A stretch of 13,762 nucleotides of DNA from Rickettsiales bacterium (GTDB taxonomy: Bacteria; Pseudomonadota; Alphaproteobacteria; Rickettsiales; 21-14-0-20-44-7), in NCBI GenBank assembly GCA_023301015.1, contig JALZVI010000325.1, positions 1 to 13,762 of the forward strand, in the 5' to 3' direction. The number at the start of each line of letters is the position of its first letter. The first letter of the stretch is position 1. Positions 1 to 7,176 of this stretch are shown here, piece after piece. The position numbers were made by a program, and so were the translations under genes. Under the pieces are notes generated by a model. The model did not search any database. It was not told where the DNA came from and saw only the letters and a program-made list of their open reading frames with translations.

Positions 1-102
1 CACCACCTAAATCGGCAGTATTTTGAGGTGCAGGATTAGGTTCATTAGAACCTACTTGCCCTTCATTCAAGTCATCTGAGCAGGGTTCTTTTTTCCAAAC
101 AT
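1..102 (-). CDS. cpaF: CpaF/TadA-type Tad pilus secretion ATPase, N-terminal fragment with apparent -1 frameshift (cut by left edge)
   Basis: The assignment rests on operon position (next after cpaE) and on a start resembling CpaF proteins (MFGKK...). The ATG at 102-100 abuts the cpaE stop (105-103) and has a GGAG Shine-Dalgarno at 112-109. Read straight, the frame gives 11 residues and stops at TGA 69-67. The frame that stays open to the window edge is the -1 frame; it has no ATG, GTG or TTG between its own upstream stop (124-122) and a TTG at 70-68. The two frames join exactly at A AAA AAG (94-88), giving MFGKKEPCSDDLNEGQVG and a polar, Pro/Asn-rich stretch typical of the variable N-terminus before the ATPase domain. 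Explanations are programmed frameshifting, a missing A in the run, a real mutation, or the TTG start. The ATPase domain itself lies outside the window. Confidence 0.55.
37..54 (-). repeat. Short hairpin-forming inverted repeat inside cpaF start region
   Basis: On the minus strand, TAGGTTC-TAAT-GAACCTA (54-37) is a perfect 7-bp stem with a 4-nt loop. It begins 33 nt after the slippery heptamer at 94-88, farther than the usual 5-9 nt for a frameshift-stimulating hairpin. It may be chance. Confidence 0.5.
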
Positions 103-1236
103 CTACAGCTCCGCAAGGCTTTTAGCAACCTCGTCAAACTGCTTATTCAAAAGAGAACTTCCAACTTCATACGCCGTAATACCCTTGTCATCAGCTGCCG
201 CCATAGTTTTACTATCATTTGATATATAAAAATCAATTTTCTGCTTAGTAACTAGCGAAAATTCATTCGCGCTAAATGGCTCTCTAAGCTTTGAACCGCT
301 ACGGTTGATCAAGATTGATATTTTATTACGCTGAGTGCCATTATTTTCAAAAGCTTCAAGCAGCCTGCTAGCATGCGTAACTGATTTTAGGCTAAGCTGC
401 GATACCAATACACTTCTGTCAGACTCACTCAAAACAACTGCGAGCCATTCGCTCCAAACATGAGGGAGATCAATAATTACATATTTATATTTTCTTTTAA
501 GAATGCGCAAAATTTCGATCATCATATCAGGTGAAAGAGTTGGCATGATCATCAATTCTCTAGGAGAAGGGATAATGTTCAGGTTATTTTTGTATGATAT
601 AATTGTTTTTTCAACGAAAGTCTCATCGACCATTCCATCAGCTTGCTCATACAAATCCTTTGTTCCAGATGTAAAGCTTAGGTCAAGACTTCTGGCCACC
701 AGCCCGAACTGATAATCCATATCAATCACAACTGTTTCAGCAGCTTGCTGACTAGCCAACGAATACGCAACATTTAAAGCTACAGTCGTAGAGCCGTCAC
801 CCGAAGACGAGCACAAAAATGATATCACCTTACCGTCCACGTTCTGAGAAGAAGCAGCAGGAGCTTGATGAGCCTGCGCCTTAAACGCACCTACAAGGTC
901 AGCAGCAGAAGCAGGCTTCACAAAATATTCAACAACGCCTTTCTTTATAAGCTCACGATAAAAGTTCAGATCATTTACATCTCCAATCACCACTACCTTA
1001 GTACCGACTGTGCAGTTTTGCGCGAGCGCATCTAGCTCAGAGTATATTGAGTCTGTTGGAGTTTCGATATCGATCAAAATAAATTTTGGAGAAATCTGAC
1101 TTTGCGACATATACGTAGAAGCTGCTGCTAAATTGCCATCATAGATTTCACTATCTAATATGTTCAAGCCCGCCGCAACTTCTTGGGCTAACGCCGCTTG
1201 TGATGAGTCTGGTATAATTGCAAAAAATCTGGACAT
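103..1236 (-). CDS. cpaE: CpaE/TadZ-like pilus assembly protein (receiver-like plus MinD/ParA-type domain)
   Basis: A 377-residue cytoplasmic protein of the MinD/ParA superfamily; CpaE/TadZ proteins place the Tad pilus machine at its cell site. Residues 1-120 look like an atypical receiver domain (ILIDIE with Asp56 near the usual phosphoacceptor position, and a VKPAS stretch at 107). Residues 135-377 are the ATPase-like domain: CSSSGDGSTT at 142-151 stands where KGGxGKT is expected, VIDMD at 170-174, and VIIDLPH with Asp256 as the Walker B-like strand. Both Walker A lysines are absent; degenerate P-loops are known in TadZ/CpaE, so ATP hydrolysis is doubtful. It sits 42 bp after cpaD in the same operon, its stop abuts the cpaF ATG, and its own Shine-Dalgarno is weak. 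The family is clear; which cpaE activities remain is not. Confidence 0.88.
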   Translation of the reverse strand: MSRFFAIIPDSSQAALAQEVAAGLNILDSEIYDGNLAAASTYMSQSQISPKFILIDIETPTDSIYSELDALAQNCTVGTKVVVIGDVNDLNFYRELIKKGVVEYFVKPASAADLVGAFKAQAHQAPAASSQNVDGKVISFLCSSSGDGSTTVALNVAYSLASQQAAETVVIDMDYQFGLVARSLDLSFTSGTKDLYEQADGMVDETFVEKTIISYKNNLNIIPSPRELMIMPTLSPDMMIEILRILKRKYKYVIIDLPHVWSEWLAVVLSESDRSVLVSQLSLKSVTHASRLLEAFENNGTQRNKISILINRSGSKLREPFSANEFSLVTKQKIDFYISNDSKTMAAADDKGITAYEVGSSLLNKQFDEVAKSLAEL

Positions 1237-1278
1237 AATTTATCTATTTTTATTCGACTAAGGTTGCTCTACGAGTTG

Positions 1279-1884
1279 CTAGTTTGAACCACCATTAGAG
1301 CCAGTTGAGCCAGATATTGACTCACGCCCAGCCTGAATCGCCCTATCATCAACTTCTCTAGACAAGTATGAGTCATAATTCTGTGCAGCTTTAAATCCGT
1401 CATACGGCCCCAGAACCATAGGATCTGTAAATTGGCGCTTGTCACGAACCATCATCGCTTGGTTCATTGCCATTGAACAACCAAATGTCCTGTGGCTCAG
1501 GTTATATGGGTTGTGATGGTTGCTCACAAATTTATTATCGCAGTCACGGGCAATAATTCTATCCGAGATCATAGCAACAGTGTTGACCGCACCTGAGCGA
1601 ACTTCATACGGAACTCCATATTGGTTCAAAACAGACTCAGCACGCCCGCAAAGCAAGCTGTTTGAGCAAGTCAAGATTGCGCGCGTAATGTCTTCGCTAT
1701 TCGAATAATTAACCACTTGTGCAATCGCATTTCTCTGATTCAGATCCACTGTAACTGACTCAGAATTTACGCTAAGTAGGTTTTCAGGCTGCCCGCGAGT
1801 AAAGCCAGTTTCTGCTGGAATCCTTGAGCATGATTGCGTGAAAGTCACTGCCAAAATTGCCGCTATAATTGAAAATCTTTTCAT
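1279..1884 (-). CDS. cpaD: CpaD-family Tad pilus lipoprotein
   Basis: A 201-residue exported protein, probably an outer-membrane lipoprotein that assists the CpaC secretin. The N-terminus has a basic start (MKRF), a hydrophobic stretch and Cys19 in a TQSC context, an imperfect lipobox. The CpaD signature is visible in the second half: Cys115 and Asn117, an NPYN element at 125-128, FGC at 134-136 and Asn141, the familiar pattern of a Cys/Asn-rich loop followed by an 'FGCA..N.A.MV.D.R' block. The C-terminal tail is Ser/Gly/Asn-rich and probably disordered. An AAGGAAG Shine-Dalgarno lies about 8 nt before the ATG. It lies between the secretin gene (31 bp upstream) and cpaE, the standard cpa order. 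Confidence 0.85.
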   Translation of the reverse strand: MKRFSIIAAILAVTFTQSCSRIPAETGFTRGQPENLLSVNSESVTVDLNQRNAIAQVVNYSNSEDITRAILTCSNSLLCGRAESVLNQYGVPYEVRSGAVNTVAMISDRIIARDCDNKFVSNHHNPYNLSHRTFGCSMAMNQAMMVRDKRQFTDPMVLGPYDGFKAAQNYDSYLSREVDDRAIQAGRESISGSTGSNGGSN

Positions 1885-1915
1885 CTCTATACTTCCTTAA
1901 TTATATAATAATTAT

Positions 1916-3328
1916 CTATTCAACCATGTAGCCAACAGGCCCTTCAAGAACTGGGGTTTGGCCAGCTCTGTCAGCATCACCTTCCAGCGAACCAAGAGCG
2001 CCATAGAAGAACATTTCCATAACTGAAGGCTCGCGGAATTCATCAACTGGCAAACGAATCTCATTCGAAATGACAGGATCAACGATATATGGAGTTACGG
2101 CAATAACCAATTCTGTTTCATTGCGTTGGTAGGCAGTACTGCGGAACAATGCACTGATAATTGGCAATTCTGCGATTCCCGGCACTTCATTGATTGTGCT
2201 GTTCAAAGTATCACGAATCAAACCCGCAACCATGAACGATTCACCCGGAGCCAACTCAACAGTAGTCGTAACCTTTCTTGTGTTAAGCGCTGGCAAACCA
2301 GTGTTTTGGAATGTTAACTCTGAAATTTCCGAAAGCTCAGGCGCTACAATCATACGTATACGATCTTGACTCAGAACGAATGGGGTAAAGGCAAGCGACA
2401 CACCAAACTGTTTAAACTCAACGTCAACCTCACCATCAGTACTAACTGTCTGAATCGGGAACTCACCACCAGCAAGGAAGCTAGCTGTCTCACCAGAAAC
2501 CGTAGTTAAGTTTGGCTCTGCCAATGTCTTAAATATTCCGTCTTGCTCCAAAGCCTCAAGCATAGCAGTCCCGCCAAAGATATCAGCCGTACCGCGGAAA
2601 AACGAACCAGCTCCAATCTCAAAAATACCCAAACCAGAAGTTGCTGGATCACCAGCCGCTTGAATACTGTCTAGGATATCAGCTCCACCACCTGTACCAA
2701 ATGCGAACCTATCCGTTCCTTTTTGCAAACTAAAACCCAAGTCACGCATTGCAGTACGCTGAACTTCACCAATGCGAACTTTCAACATCACTTGCTGGCC
2801 AGAATTTACAGATAGCAAGTTTACAATACCAGGGAAGCGATTATCTTTTTCCAAGTAATCATCTTCTTCATCGCCAATTCTACGGCTCTCTTTCACAAAC
2901 TCATAAACAACTTGCATAGCACGGTTCGCAGCTTGCGCATCGGCTACAACGCCAGAAACAGCAAGACTGTTATTGATTGTGTCAATGCTAATTCTCTCAT
3001 CAGGGAAGAACTTCTTCAAAGCTCTGCGGATTGCAGGCATATCATAGCCAACTACAATATCAGCTTCTCTAACCAAATTGCTCTTTGAATCAAAAAAGCG
3101 AATGTTAGTTGAACCAATTCTTTTACCAACGATCGAAATCTTTCTTGGCCCATGAACAACAATGTCAGCAACCTCAGGGTTTGCCACCATCACTTCAGCC
3201 ATATCAGACTTCAAGTTGATGAGTTCAGCTCTATTCAAGCCAACATTAACAAACGAAGCGCTCGCACTAATACCAGTGAACACCACAACAAAAAAAGCTG
3301 CGGTAAAAATTTTAAAAAGATTAGTCAT
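1916..3328 (-). CDS. cpaC: CpaC/RcpA-family type II/IV secretin of the Tad pilus
   Basis: Outer-membrane secretin that forms the pore for the Tad pilus. The start chosen is ATG 3328-3326 (MTNLFKIF...), giving 470 residues: it has a strong GGAGG 9 nt upstream and begins a normal signal peptide (hydrophobic residues 7-22, likely cleavage after ASA at 22-24). A longer reading of 15 extra residues from 3373 lacks these. After cleavage come the pilus-type N-domain (about 25-95, with LNRAELINL and NPEVADIVV), a BON-like segment (about 98-148) and the secretin domain (about 165-430), with SGQQVMLKVRIGEVQR and the C-terminal LAPGESFMVAGLI, PGIAELPIISALFRS and ELVIAVTPYIV blocks that mark secretins. 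The gene overlaps the end of cpaB by 8 nt (ATGACTAA), which suggests translational coupling. Confidence 0.95.
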   Translation of the reverse strand: MTNLFKIFTAAFFVVVFTGISASASFVNVGLNRAELINLKSDMAEVMVANPEVADIVVHGPRKISIVGKRIGSTNIRFFDSKSNLVREADIVVGYDMPAIRRALKKFFPDERISIDTINNSLAVSGVVADAQAANRAMQVVYEFVKESRRIGDEEDDYLEKDNRFPGIVNLLSVNSGQQVMLKVRIGEVQRTAMRDLGFSLQKGTDRFAFGTGGGADILDSIQAAGDPATSGLGIFEIGAGSFFRGTADIFGGTAMLEALEQDGIFKTLAEPNLTTVSGETASFLAGGEFPIQTVSTDGEVDVEFKQFGVSLAFTPFVLSQDRIRMIVAPELSEISELTFQNTGLPALNTRKVTTTVELAPGESFMVAGLIRDTLNSTINEVPGIAELPIISALFRSTAYQRNETELVIAVTPYIVDPVISNEIRLPVDEFREPSVMEMFFYGALGSLEGDADRAGQTPVLEGPVGYMVE

Positions 3329-4331
3329 TTTTTTGAACCTCCACGACATCCTTATCAGTGCCTCTATATACATTTATATTTAAAAACGGATTTGCATCTT
3401 CAGCAGGACTCTCTTCTGAATCGTCCGAAGTTTCATTCTTGCTACCTGCGTATATGTTAACTAGGCGCGAATCATAGCCCGTACTATCATCAAACAATAG
3501 CGGGAAATAAGCAGGCGGCATAACTCTTGTTAGATCTTGCTCAGCAATTGGACGAGGCATGTTGAAGTTATCTTTGTCTTCCAATGACCGCAGCACCAAG
3601 CTCAATGCGCCAGTTTTTTCAGCCAAACGAAGCTTCTGAGCATCTTTCTGATTTACCTCAACAGTAACACTTGCAGGTATCACAGCTCTCTTCTTGCCGC
3701 GACCTGAACTTTCTTCATTACTTGTCTGAGCAGAAACTCTGCTATCTACAGCCAGAATCTTTGTTGCTGTAAGCAATGTTTCTGAAAGCGACACACGATC
3801 AACGTCAGAACCTTCAACAGCAACAACGTCGCCTGTTTCGATAGCGTCTTTTGCAATGTCGAATGTATATATAATGTCCACCAAATCACCCGGCGCTACA
3901 AAACCTGCAACTGAACTTGTTAGATTTACACTAATTGAAATCGCTCTCATCCCTTCACTTAACTGACCAGAGAGGAAGCTAGGATCATTGGGATTGCGGA
4001 ATTTTGACTTCAGCAAAGGCTCACCCTTTACAATAGGACCACTTGCAACTTGACCCGTAAGAGCCTTCTTGCCCTCTGAAGCGTATATTGGCGCAGGAGG
4101 AAGCAAGCTTTTTGGCCATTTCTTCACTTCGAAATCAGAATCTTCAACAACTTCACCAATTCCAACATCTTGGCTAGCTACATAAATCTCAACTTCGGCA
4201 ACCTTTGCTGGAGCGGCAGCTCTTTGCGTAGGACGGTCTTGCCCAGTGTCTTCAGTTTTGAAAACATCACTTGCGGCATATGCGATAAGCAGTGCAACAA
4301 CGAGGGCAACGATAACAATAATTAATCTCAT
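3321..4331 (-). CDS. cpaB: CpaB/RcpC-family Tad pilus assembly protein
   Basis: A 336-residue protein with one N-terminal membrane anchor (hydrophobic residues 3-20) and a periplasmic body. Residues about 47-112 form an SAF domain (EIYVASQDVGIGEVVEDSDF, then KGEPLLKSKF), followed by an RcpC-type domain with SEGMRAISISVN at 125-136 and VAPGDLVDIIYTF at 145-157. The family supports secretin assembly in Flp/Tad pili. The tail is acidic and low-complexity. ATG 4331-4329 has TTTTGGAATAATGT before it, with GGA about 9 nt upstream. It is the first gene of the minus-strand cpa operon here: the next gene upstream is guaA on the other strand, not cpaA or a pilin gene. A candidate promoter lies at 4397-4369. 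Confidence 0.92.
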   Translation of the reverse strand: MRLIIVIVALVVALLIAYAASDVFKTEDTGQDRPTQRAAAPAKVAEVEIYVASQDVGIGEVVEDSDFEVKKWPKSLLPPAPIYASEGKKALTGQVASGPIVKGEPLLKSKFRNPNDPSFLSGQLSEGMRAISISVNLTSSVAGFVAPGDLVDIIYTFDIAKDAIETGDVVAVEGSDVDRVSLSETLLTATKILAVDSRVSAQTSNEESSGRGKKRAVIPASVTVEVNQKDAQKLRLAEKTGALSLVLRSLEDKDNFNMPRPIAEQDLTRVMPPAYFPLLFDDSTGYDSRLVNIYAGSKNETSDDSEESPAEDANPFLNINVYRGTDKDVVEVQKND

Positions 4332-4368
4332 ACATTATTCCAAAAATTGGTTTTAGCTAATACATTGG

Positions 4369-4397
4369 TTGATATACTATTCAAAATGCCCAGTCAA
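4369..4397 (-). promoter_or_regulatory. Candidate promoter of the cpaBCDEF operon
   Basis: On the minus strand, TTGACT (4397-4392) is followed by a 17-nt spacer and TATCAA (4374-4369), 5/6 and 4/6 matches to the sigma-70 consensus, about 38 nt before the cpaB ATG. No full CtrA pair (TTAA-N7-TTAA) was seen nearby. The call is by eye only. Confidence 0.45.
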
Positions 4398-4429
4398 AAC
4401 AATTTTTTTTAAATAGCCCGCCTTAGGAA

Positions 4430-4456
4430 TTGCTTTTTAAGTAAGTTGGCTATAAT
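4430..4456 (+). promoter_or_regulatory. Candidate promoter of the guaA operon
   Basis: A perfect -10 hexamer TATAAT is at 4451-4456, 21 nt before the guaA ATG. The best -35 is TTGCTT at 4430-4435, but the spacer is only 15 nt, so the -35 is uncertain. An AAGGA ribosome binding site follows at 4466-4470, 7 nt before the ATG at 4478. Confidence 0.5.
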
Positions 4457-4477
4457 TAGTGCGGAAAGGATTTACAC

Positions 4478-6025
4478 ATGCAAAAGAAAGTTTTAATTTT
4501 AGATTTCGGCTCACAAGTTACACAACTCATTGCGCGCAGAGTGCGTGAGATTGGCGTATATAGCGAAGTGTGGCCATATAACACCAACTTTTCCAAAATT
4601 GAGGCCTATGCGCCATCCGCCATAATCTTATCAGGCGGACCAGCTTCAACTACTGTTGCGGTTTCGCCACGTTGCGATGCACGGGTTTTGGAGATGAACG
4701 TGCCAATCCTAGGCATTTGCTATGGCGAACAGCTTCTTTGCTCGGAACTTGGTGGTAAAGTTGAATCTGGATTGGAGCGTGAGTTCGGAAAAACACAGAT
4801 TACAATTGAAAAAGACTGCTCTTTGTTTGATGGTATCTGGAAAGCAGGCGAAAAACAGCAAGTATGGATGAGCCATGGCGACCGCGTAATTGAAATCCCT
4901 GAGGGCTTCGAAGTAGTAGCCACCTCAGAAGGCGCACCATTTGGAGCAATTGCCAACGAAGAACGTAAAATTTTCGGCGTTCAATTCCACCCTGAAGTTA
5001 CGCACACGCCAGACGGCGCAAAGCTGTTGCAAAATTTCGTGTTGAAAATTGCGCAGATCGAGCCTGATTGGAGCATGGCTGGGTTCAAAGACTCCGCAAT
5101 TGAAGCAATCCGCAACAAAGTTGGCGATAAGCGAGTTCTTTGCGCAGTTAGTGGCGGAGTTGATTCATCTGTAGTGGCAAAGCTTCTACATGAGGCGATT
5201 GGCGAGCAGTTGCAATGCATCTTCGTTGACACAGGCCTTTTGCGTCACGATGAAGGCAGAAAAGTTGAAGAGATGTTCAAGCGTAATTACAACATCCCTC
5301 TCCTACATATCAACGCATCAGACAAGTTCCTCGGAGAGCTTGAAGGCGTGAACGACCCAGAGAAGAAGCGCAAAATTATTGGCGGCGGATTTATTGAGGT
5401 GTTTGAGGAAGAATCAGAAAAACTTGGAACATTCGACTTCCTAGCTCAAGGCACACTTTACCCTGACGTGATTGAGTCGGTTAGCTTCACAGGCGTTGAG
5501 ACTTCAACAATCAAATCTCACCACAATGTAGGCGGATTACCTGACAGAATGAATTTGGAGCTGGTTGAGCCAGTGCGCGAACTGTTCAAAGACGAGGTGC
5601 GTGCTTTGGGGCGCGAGCTTGGAATGTCTGACGAGCTACTAAAACGCCACCCCTTCCCTGGCCCTGGCCTTGCGATTCGGATTCCTGGCGAAATTACGCG
5701 TGAAAAAGTTGCCATTTTGCAAAAGGCTGACGAGATTTATATCGATGAAATTCGCAAAGCTGGTTTATATGATGAAATTTGGCAGGCATTTGCTGTGCTA
5801 CTGCCCGTGAAGACTGTGGGTGTGATGGGCGATGCAAGAACATATGAATATGTTTGCGCACTTCGCGCCGTAACTTCGCATGATGGCATGACAGCCGATT
5901 TCTACGACTTTAGCCACGAGTTTTTGGGGCGTGTCAGCGCCAAAATTGTGAATGAAGTCAAGGGCATAAACCGCATTGTTTATGACGTAACTTCAAAGCC
6001 ACCCGGAACAATCGAGTGGGAGTAA
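4478..6025 (+). CDS. guaA: GMP synthase (glutamine-hydrolysing)
   Basis: Converts XMP, glutamine and ATP to GMP in the cytoplasm, the last step of guanine nucleotide synthesis. At 515 residues it has the usual length. The N-terminal class I glutamine amidotransferase has its triad visible: Cys81 in GICYGEQ, then His171 and Glu173 in VQFHPEV. The ATP pyrophosphatase domain carries the PP-loop SGGVDSS at 225-231 and the conserved [10 protein letters not shown] block. The C-terminal dimerisation domain ends with [11 protein letters not shown] and the very conserved KPPGTIEWE terminus. The start is set by AAGGA 7 nt upstream. It heads a plus-strand run of four closely spaced genes and is divergent from the cpa operon. 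Confidence 0.99.
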   Translation: MQKKVLILDFGSQVTQLIARRVREIGVYSEVWPYNTNFSKIEAYAPSAIILSGGPASTTVAVSPRCDARVLEMNVPILGICYGEQLLCSELGGKVESGLEREFGKTQITIEKDCSLFDGIWKAGEKQQVWMSHGDRVIEIPEGFEVVATSEGAPFGAIANEERKIFGVQFHPEVTHTPDGAKLLQNFVLKIAQIEPDWSMAGFKDSAIEAIRNKVGDKRVLCAVSGGVDSSVVAKLLHEAIGEQLQCIFVDTGLLRHDEGRKVEEMFKRNYNIPLLHINASDKFLGELEGVNDPEKKRKIIGGGFIEVFEEESEKLGTFDFLAQGTLYPDVIESVSFTGVETSTIKSHHNVGGLPDRMNLELVEPVRELFKDEVRALGRELGMSDELLKRHPFPGPGLAIRIPGEITREKVAILQKADEIYIDEIRKAGLYDEIWQAFAVLLPVKTVGVMGDARTYEYVCALRAVTSHDGMTADFYDFSHEFLGRVSAKIVNEVKGINRIVYDVTSKPPGTIEWE

Positions 6026-6031
6026 TTTCGC

Positions 6032-6679
6032 ATGCCCGAAGTAGTTACATTGCCAGAATTCTACGCCTCCGAACAAGGTAAAAAGTTCGCTGGTTTTTTG
6101 AACGAAGAAATTACAAAAAACTGGGCGATATATGACAGCGATAAAGTTACAGGCATTGGTTTTTGCGAGCCATACCAGCCAAGCTTCAAAAATTCGCGCT
6201 ATTATATAGACAACTCGATCGCGCAGATGGACATTAGCCAACTGCCATTCCGAAATTCAGAGCTGGACAAGGCTTTTGCAATGCACCTGCTGGAAAATTG
6301 CGCCAACCCTGTTGTCGTGCTGCAAGAAATTTGGCGCGCACTGGAGCCTGATGGCGAGCTGCTGCTAATTGTGCCAAACAAGAACTCGATGTGGCGCAAA
6401 ACTGTTATTGCAGGCGGCTACGAGCTGAGCGGCGCGGACGTGGAAGAGCTGCTGATCTCAAACAAATTCCAAATCCAGCAAGTGCGGCAGAATATATTTT
6501 ACCCACCAAAGATGAAGACGGATATGGCTGGTTTAATCAACCGCTACTTCCCGTTTGGCGGCGCAGTTTCTGTGTATTACGCCAAAAAAGTGATCTTCCA
6601 AAATCGCGGGCGCTCGTTGAAAGTGATCCCAAGCTTACTTGACAAACTGATGACTAAAAAGAATACTGCAAAGGCATAA
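6032..6679 (+). CDS. Class I SAM-dependent methyltransferase-like protein with altered SAM motif
   Basis: A 215-residue protein starting 6 nt after the guaA stop, with GGGAG inside the guaA end as ribosome binding site. The order of elements fits a type 11 methyltransferase: a helical N-terminus, KVTGIGFCEPY at 38-48 in the place of motif I, QLPFRNSELDKAFAMHLLE at 70-88 (motif IV-like 'LPF.n..fD.a...h.lE') and LQEIWRALEPDGELLLIVPN at 97-116, the typical post-motif block. The normal GxGxG is reduced to GIGF; I recall alphaproteobacterial homologues with a similar GLGYATPY element, so this seems a family trait rather than decay. Substrate unknown. Binding of SAM is inferred, not shown. The C-terminus (about 150-215) is basic. 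Confidence 0.75.
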   Translation: MPEVVTLPEFYASEQGKKFAGFLNEEITKNWAIYDSDKVTGIGFCEPYQPSFKNSRYYIDNSIAQMDISQLPFRNSELDKAFAMHLLENCANPVVVLQEIWRALEPDGELLLIVPNKNSMWRKTVIAGGYELSGADVEELLISNKFQIQQVRQNIFYPPKMKTDMAGLINRYFPFGGAVSVYYAKKVIFQNRGRSLKVIPSLLDKLMTKKNTAKA

Positions 6680-6690
6680 CAGGTTTTGAT

Positions 6691-7176
6691 ATGAAGCAGA
6701 TTGGCGAAGGAATTTATGTTCAGGATTTTGACGAATATCGCTCATATTTGGTTGAGGCGGAATATTCCGCGCATATAAAAGGATTCACCTCTAAAGAATC
6801 CGCGAGCCAAGAAATTGAGTTGCACGAAGGATCGGAAGCGGAAATTGACCCTATCGCAGAATATATCAACGAGCATGAATTTGAGGCAGAAGCTGGCGAT
6901 GACAATGTGATTTTTGTTGAAACAGACGACCCGACAAAACTGGTGAAAGAGCTGTGCGACGGAGGGTATATTGACGTTGAGCAAGCCACCGCGATTATGG
7001 CGTTTGAAATCGAGCATATCCGCAATCCAGAAATGCAGAAAAAAGTGCATGGCGGCAAGCGTTTGAAGGAAATTCGGGAAGTGGTGATTCAATATAGCAT
7101 GGATCAGCAAAAAAGTGGTGGCGATGCACGCAAAGTGGGCTCGGCATATAACAAGGATCAGGGTAAGTTGAAATGA
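6691..7176 (+). CDS. Hypothetical acidic protein
   Basis: I do not recognise this 161-residue protein. The N-terminal two thirds are strongly acidic (EIELHEGSEAEID at 41-53, then EHEFEAEAGDD at 61-71), while the C-terminal third is basic, with KRLKEIREVVIQYS at 123-136. There is no signal peptide or membrane segment and only one Cys (89), so it is probably a soluble cytoplasmic protein. Evidence that it is real: a CAGG ribosome binding site about 8 nt before the ATG, 11 bp from the previous gene, and a 4-nt ATGA overlap with the next gene. A long antisense reading frame over the same stretch is a shadow. Its place suggests co-expression with guaA and the dehydrogenase-like gene. Confidence 0.7.
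   Translation: MKQIGEGIYVQDFDEYRSYLVEAEYSAHIKGFTSKESASQEIELHEGSEAEIDPIAEYINEHEFEAEAGDDNVIFVETDDPTKLVKELCDGGYIDVEQATAIMAFEIEHIRNPEMQKKVHGGKRLKEIREVVIQYSMDQQKSGGDARKVGSAYNKDQGKLK

Noticed and set aside
3329..3373. Longer cpaC start adding 15 residues
   Set aside because: The added residues spoil the signal peptide, while the ATG at 3328 has a strong GGAGG and the 8-nt overlap with cpaB.
4332..4477. CtrA-type TTAA-N7-TTAA site or purine riboswitch before cpaB/guaA
   Set aside because: Only single TTAA elements are present, and the guaA leader after the -10 is far too short for a riboswitch.
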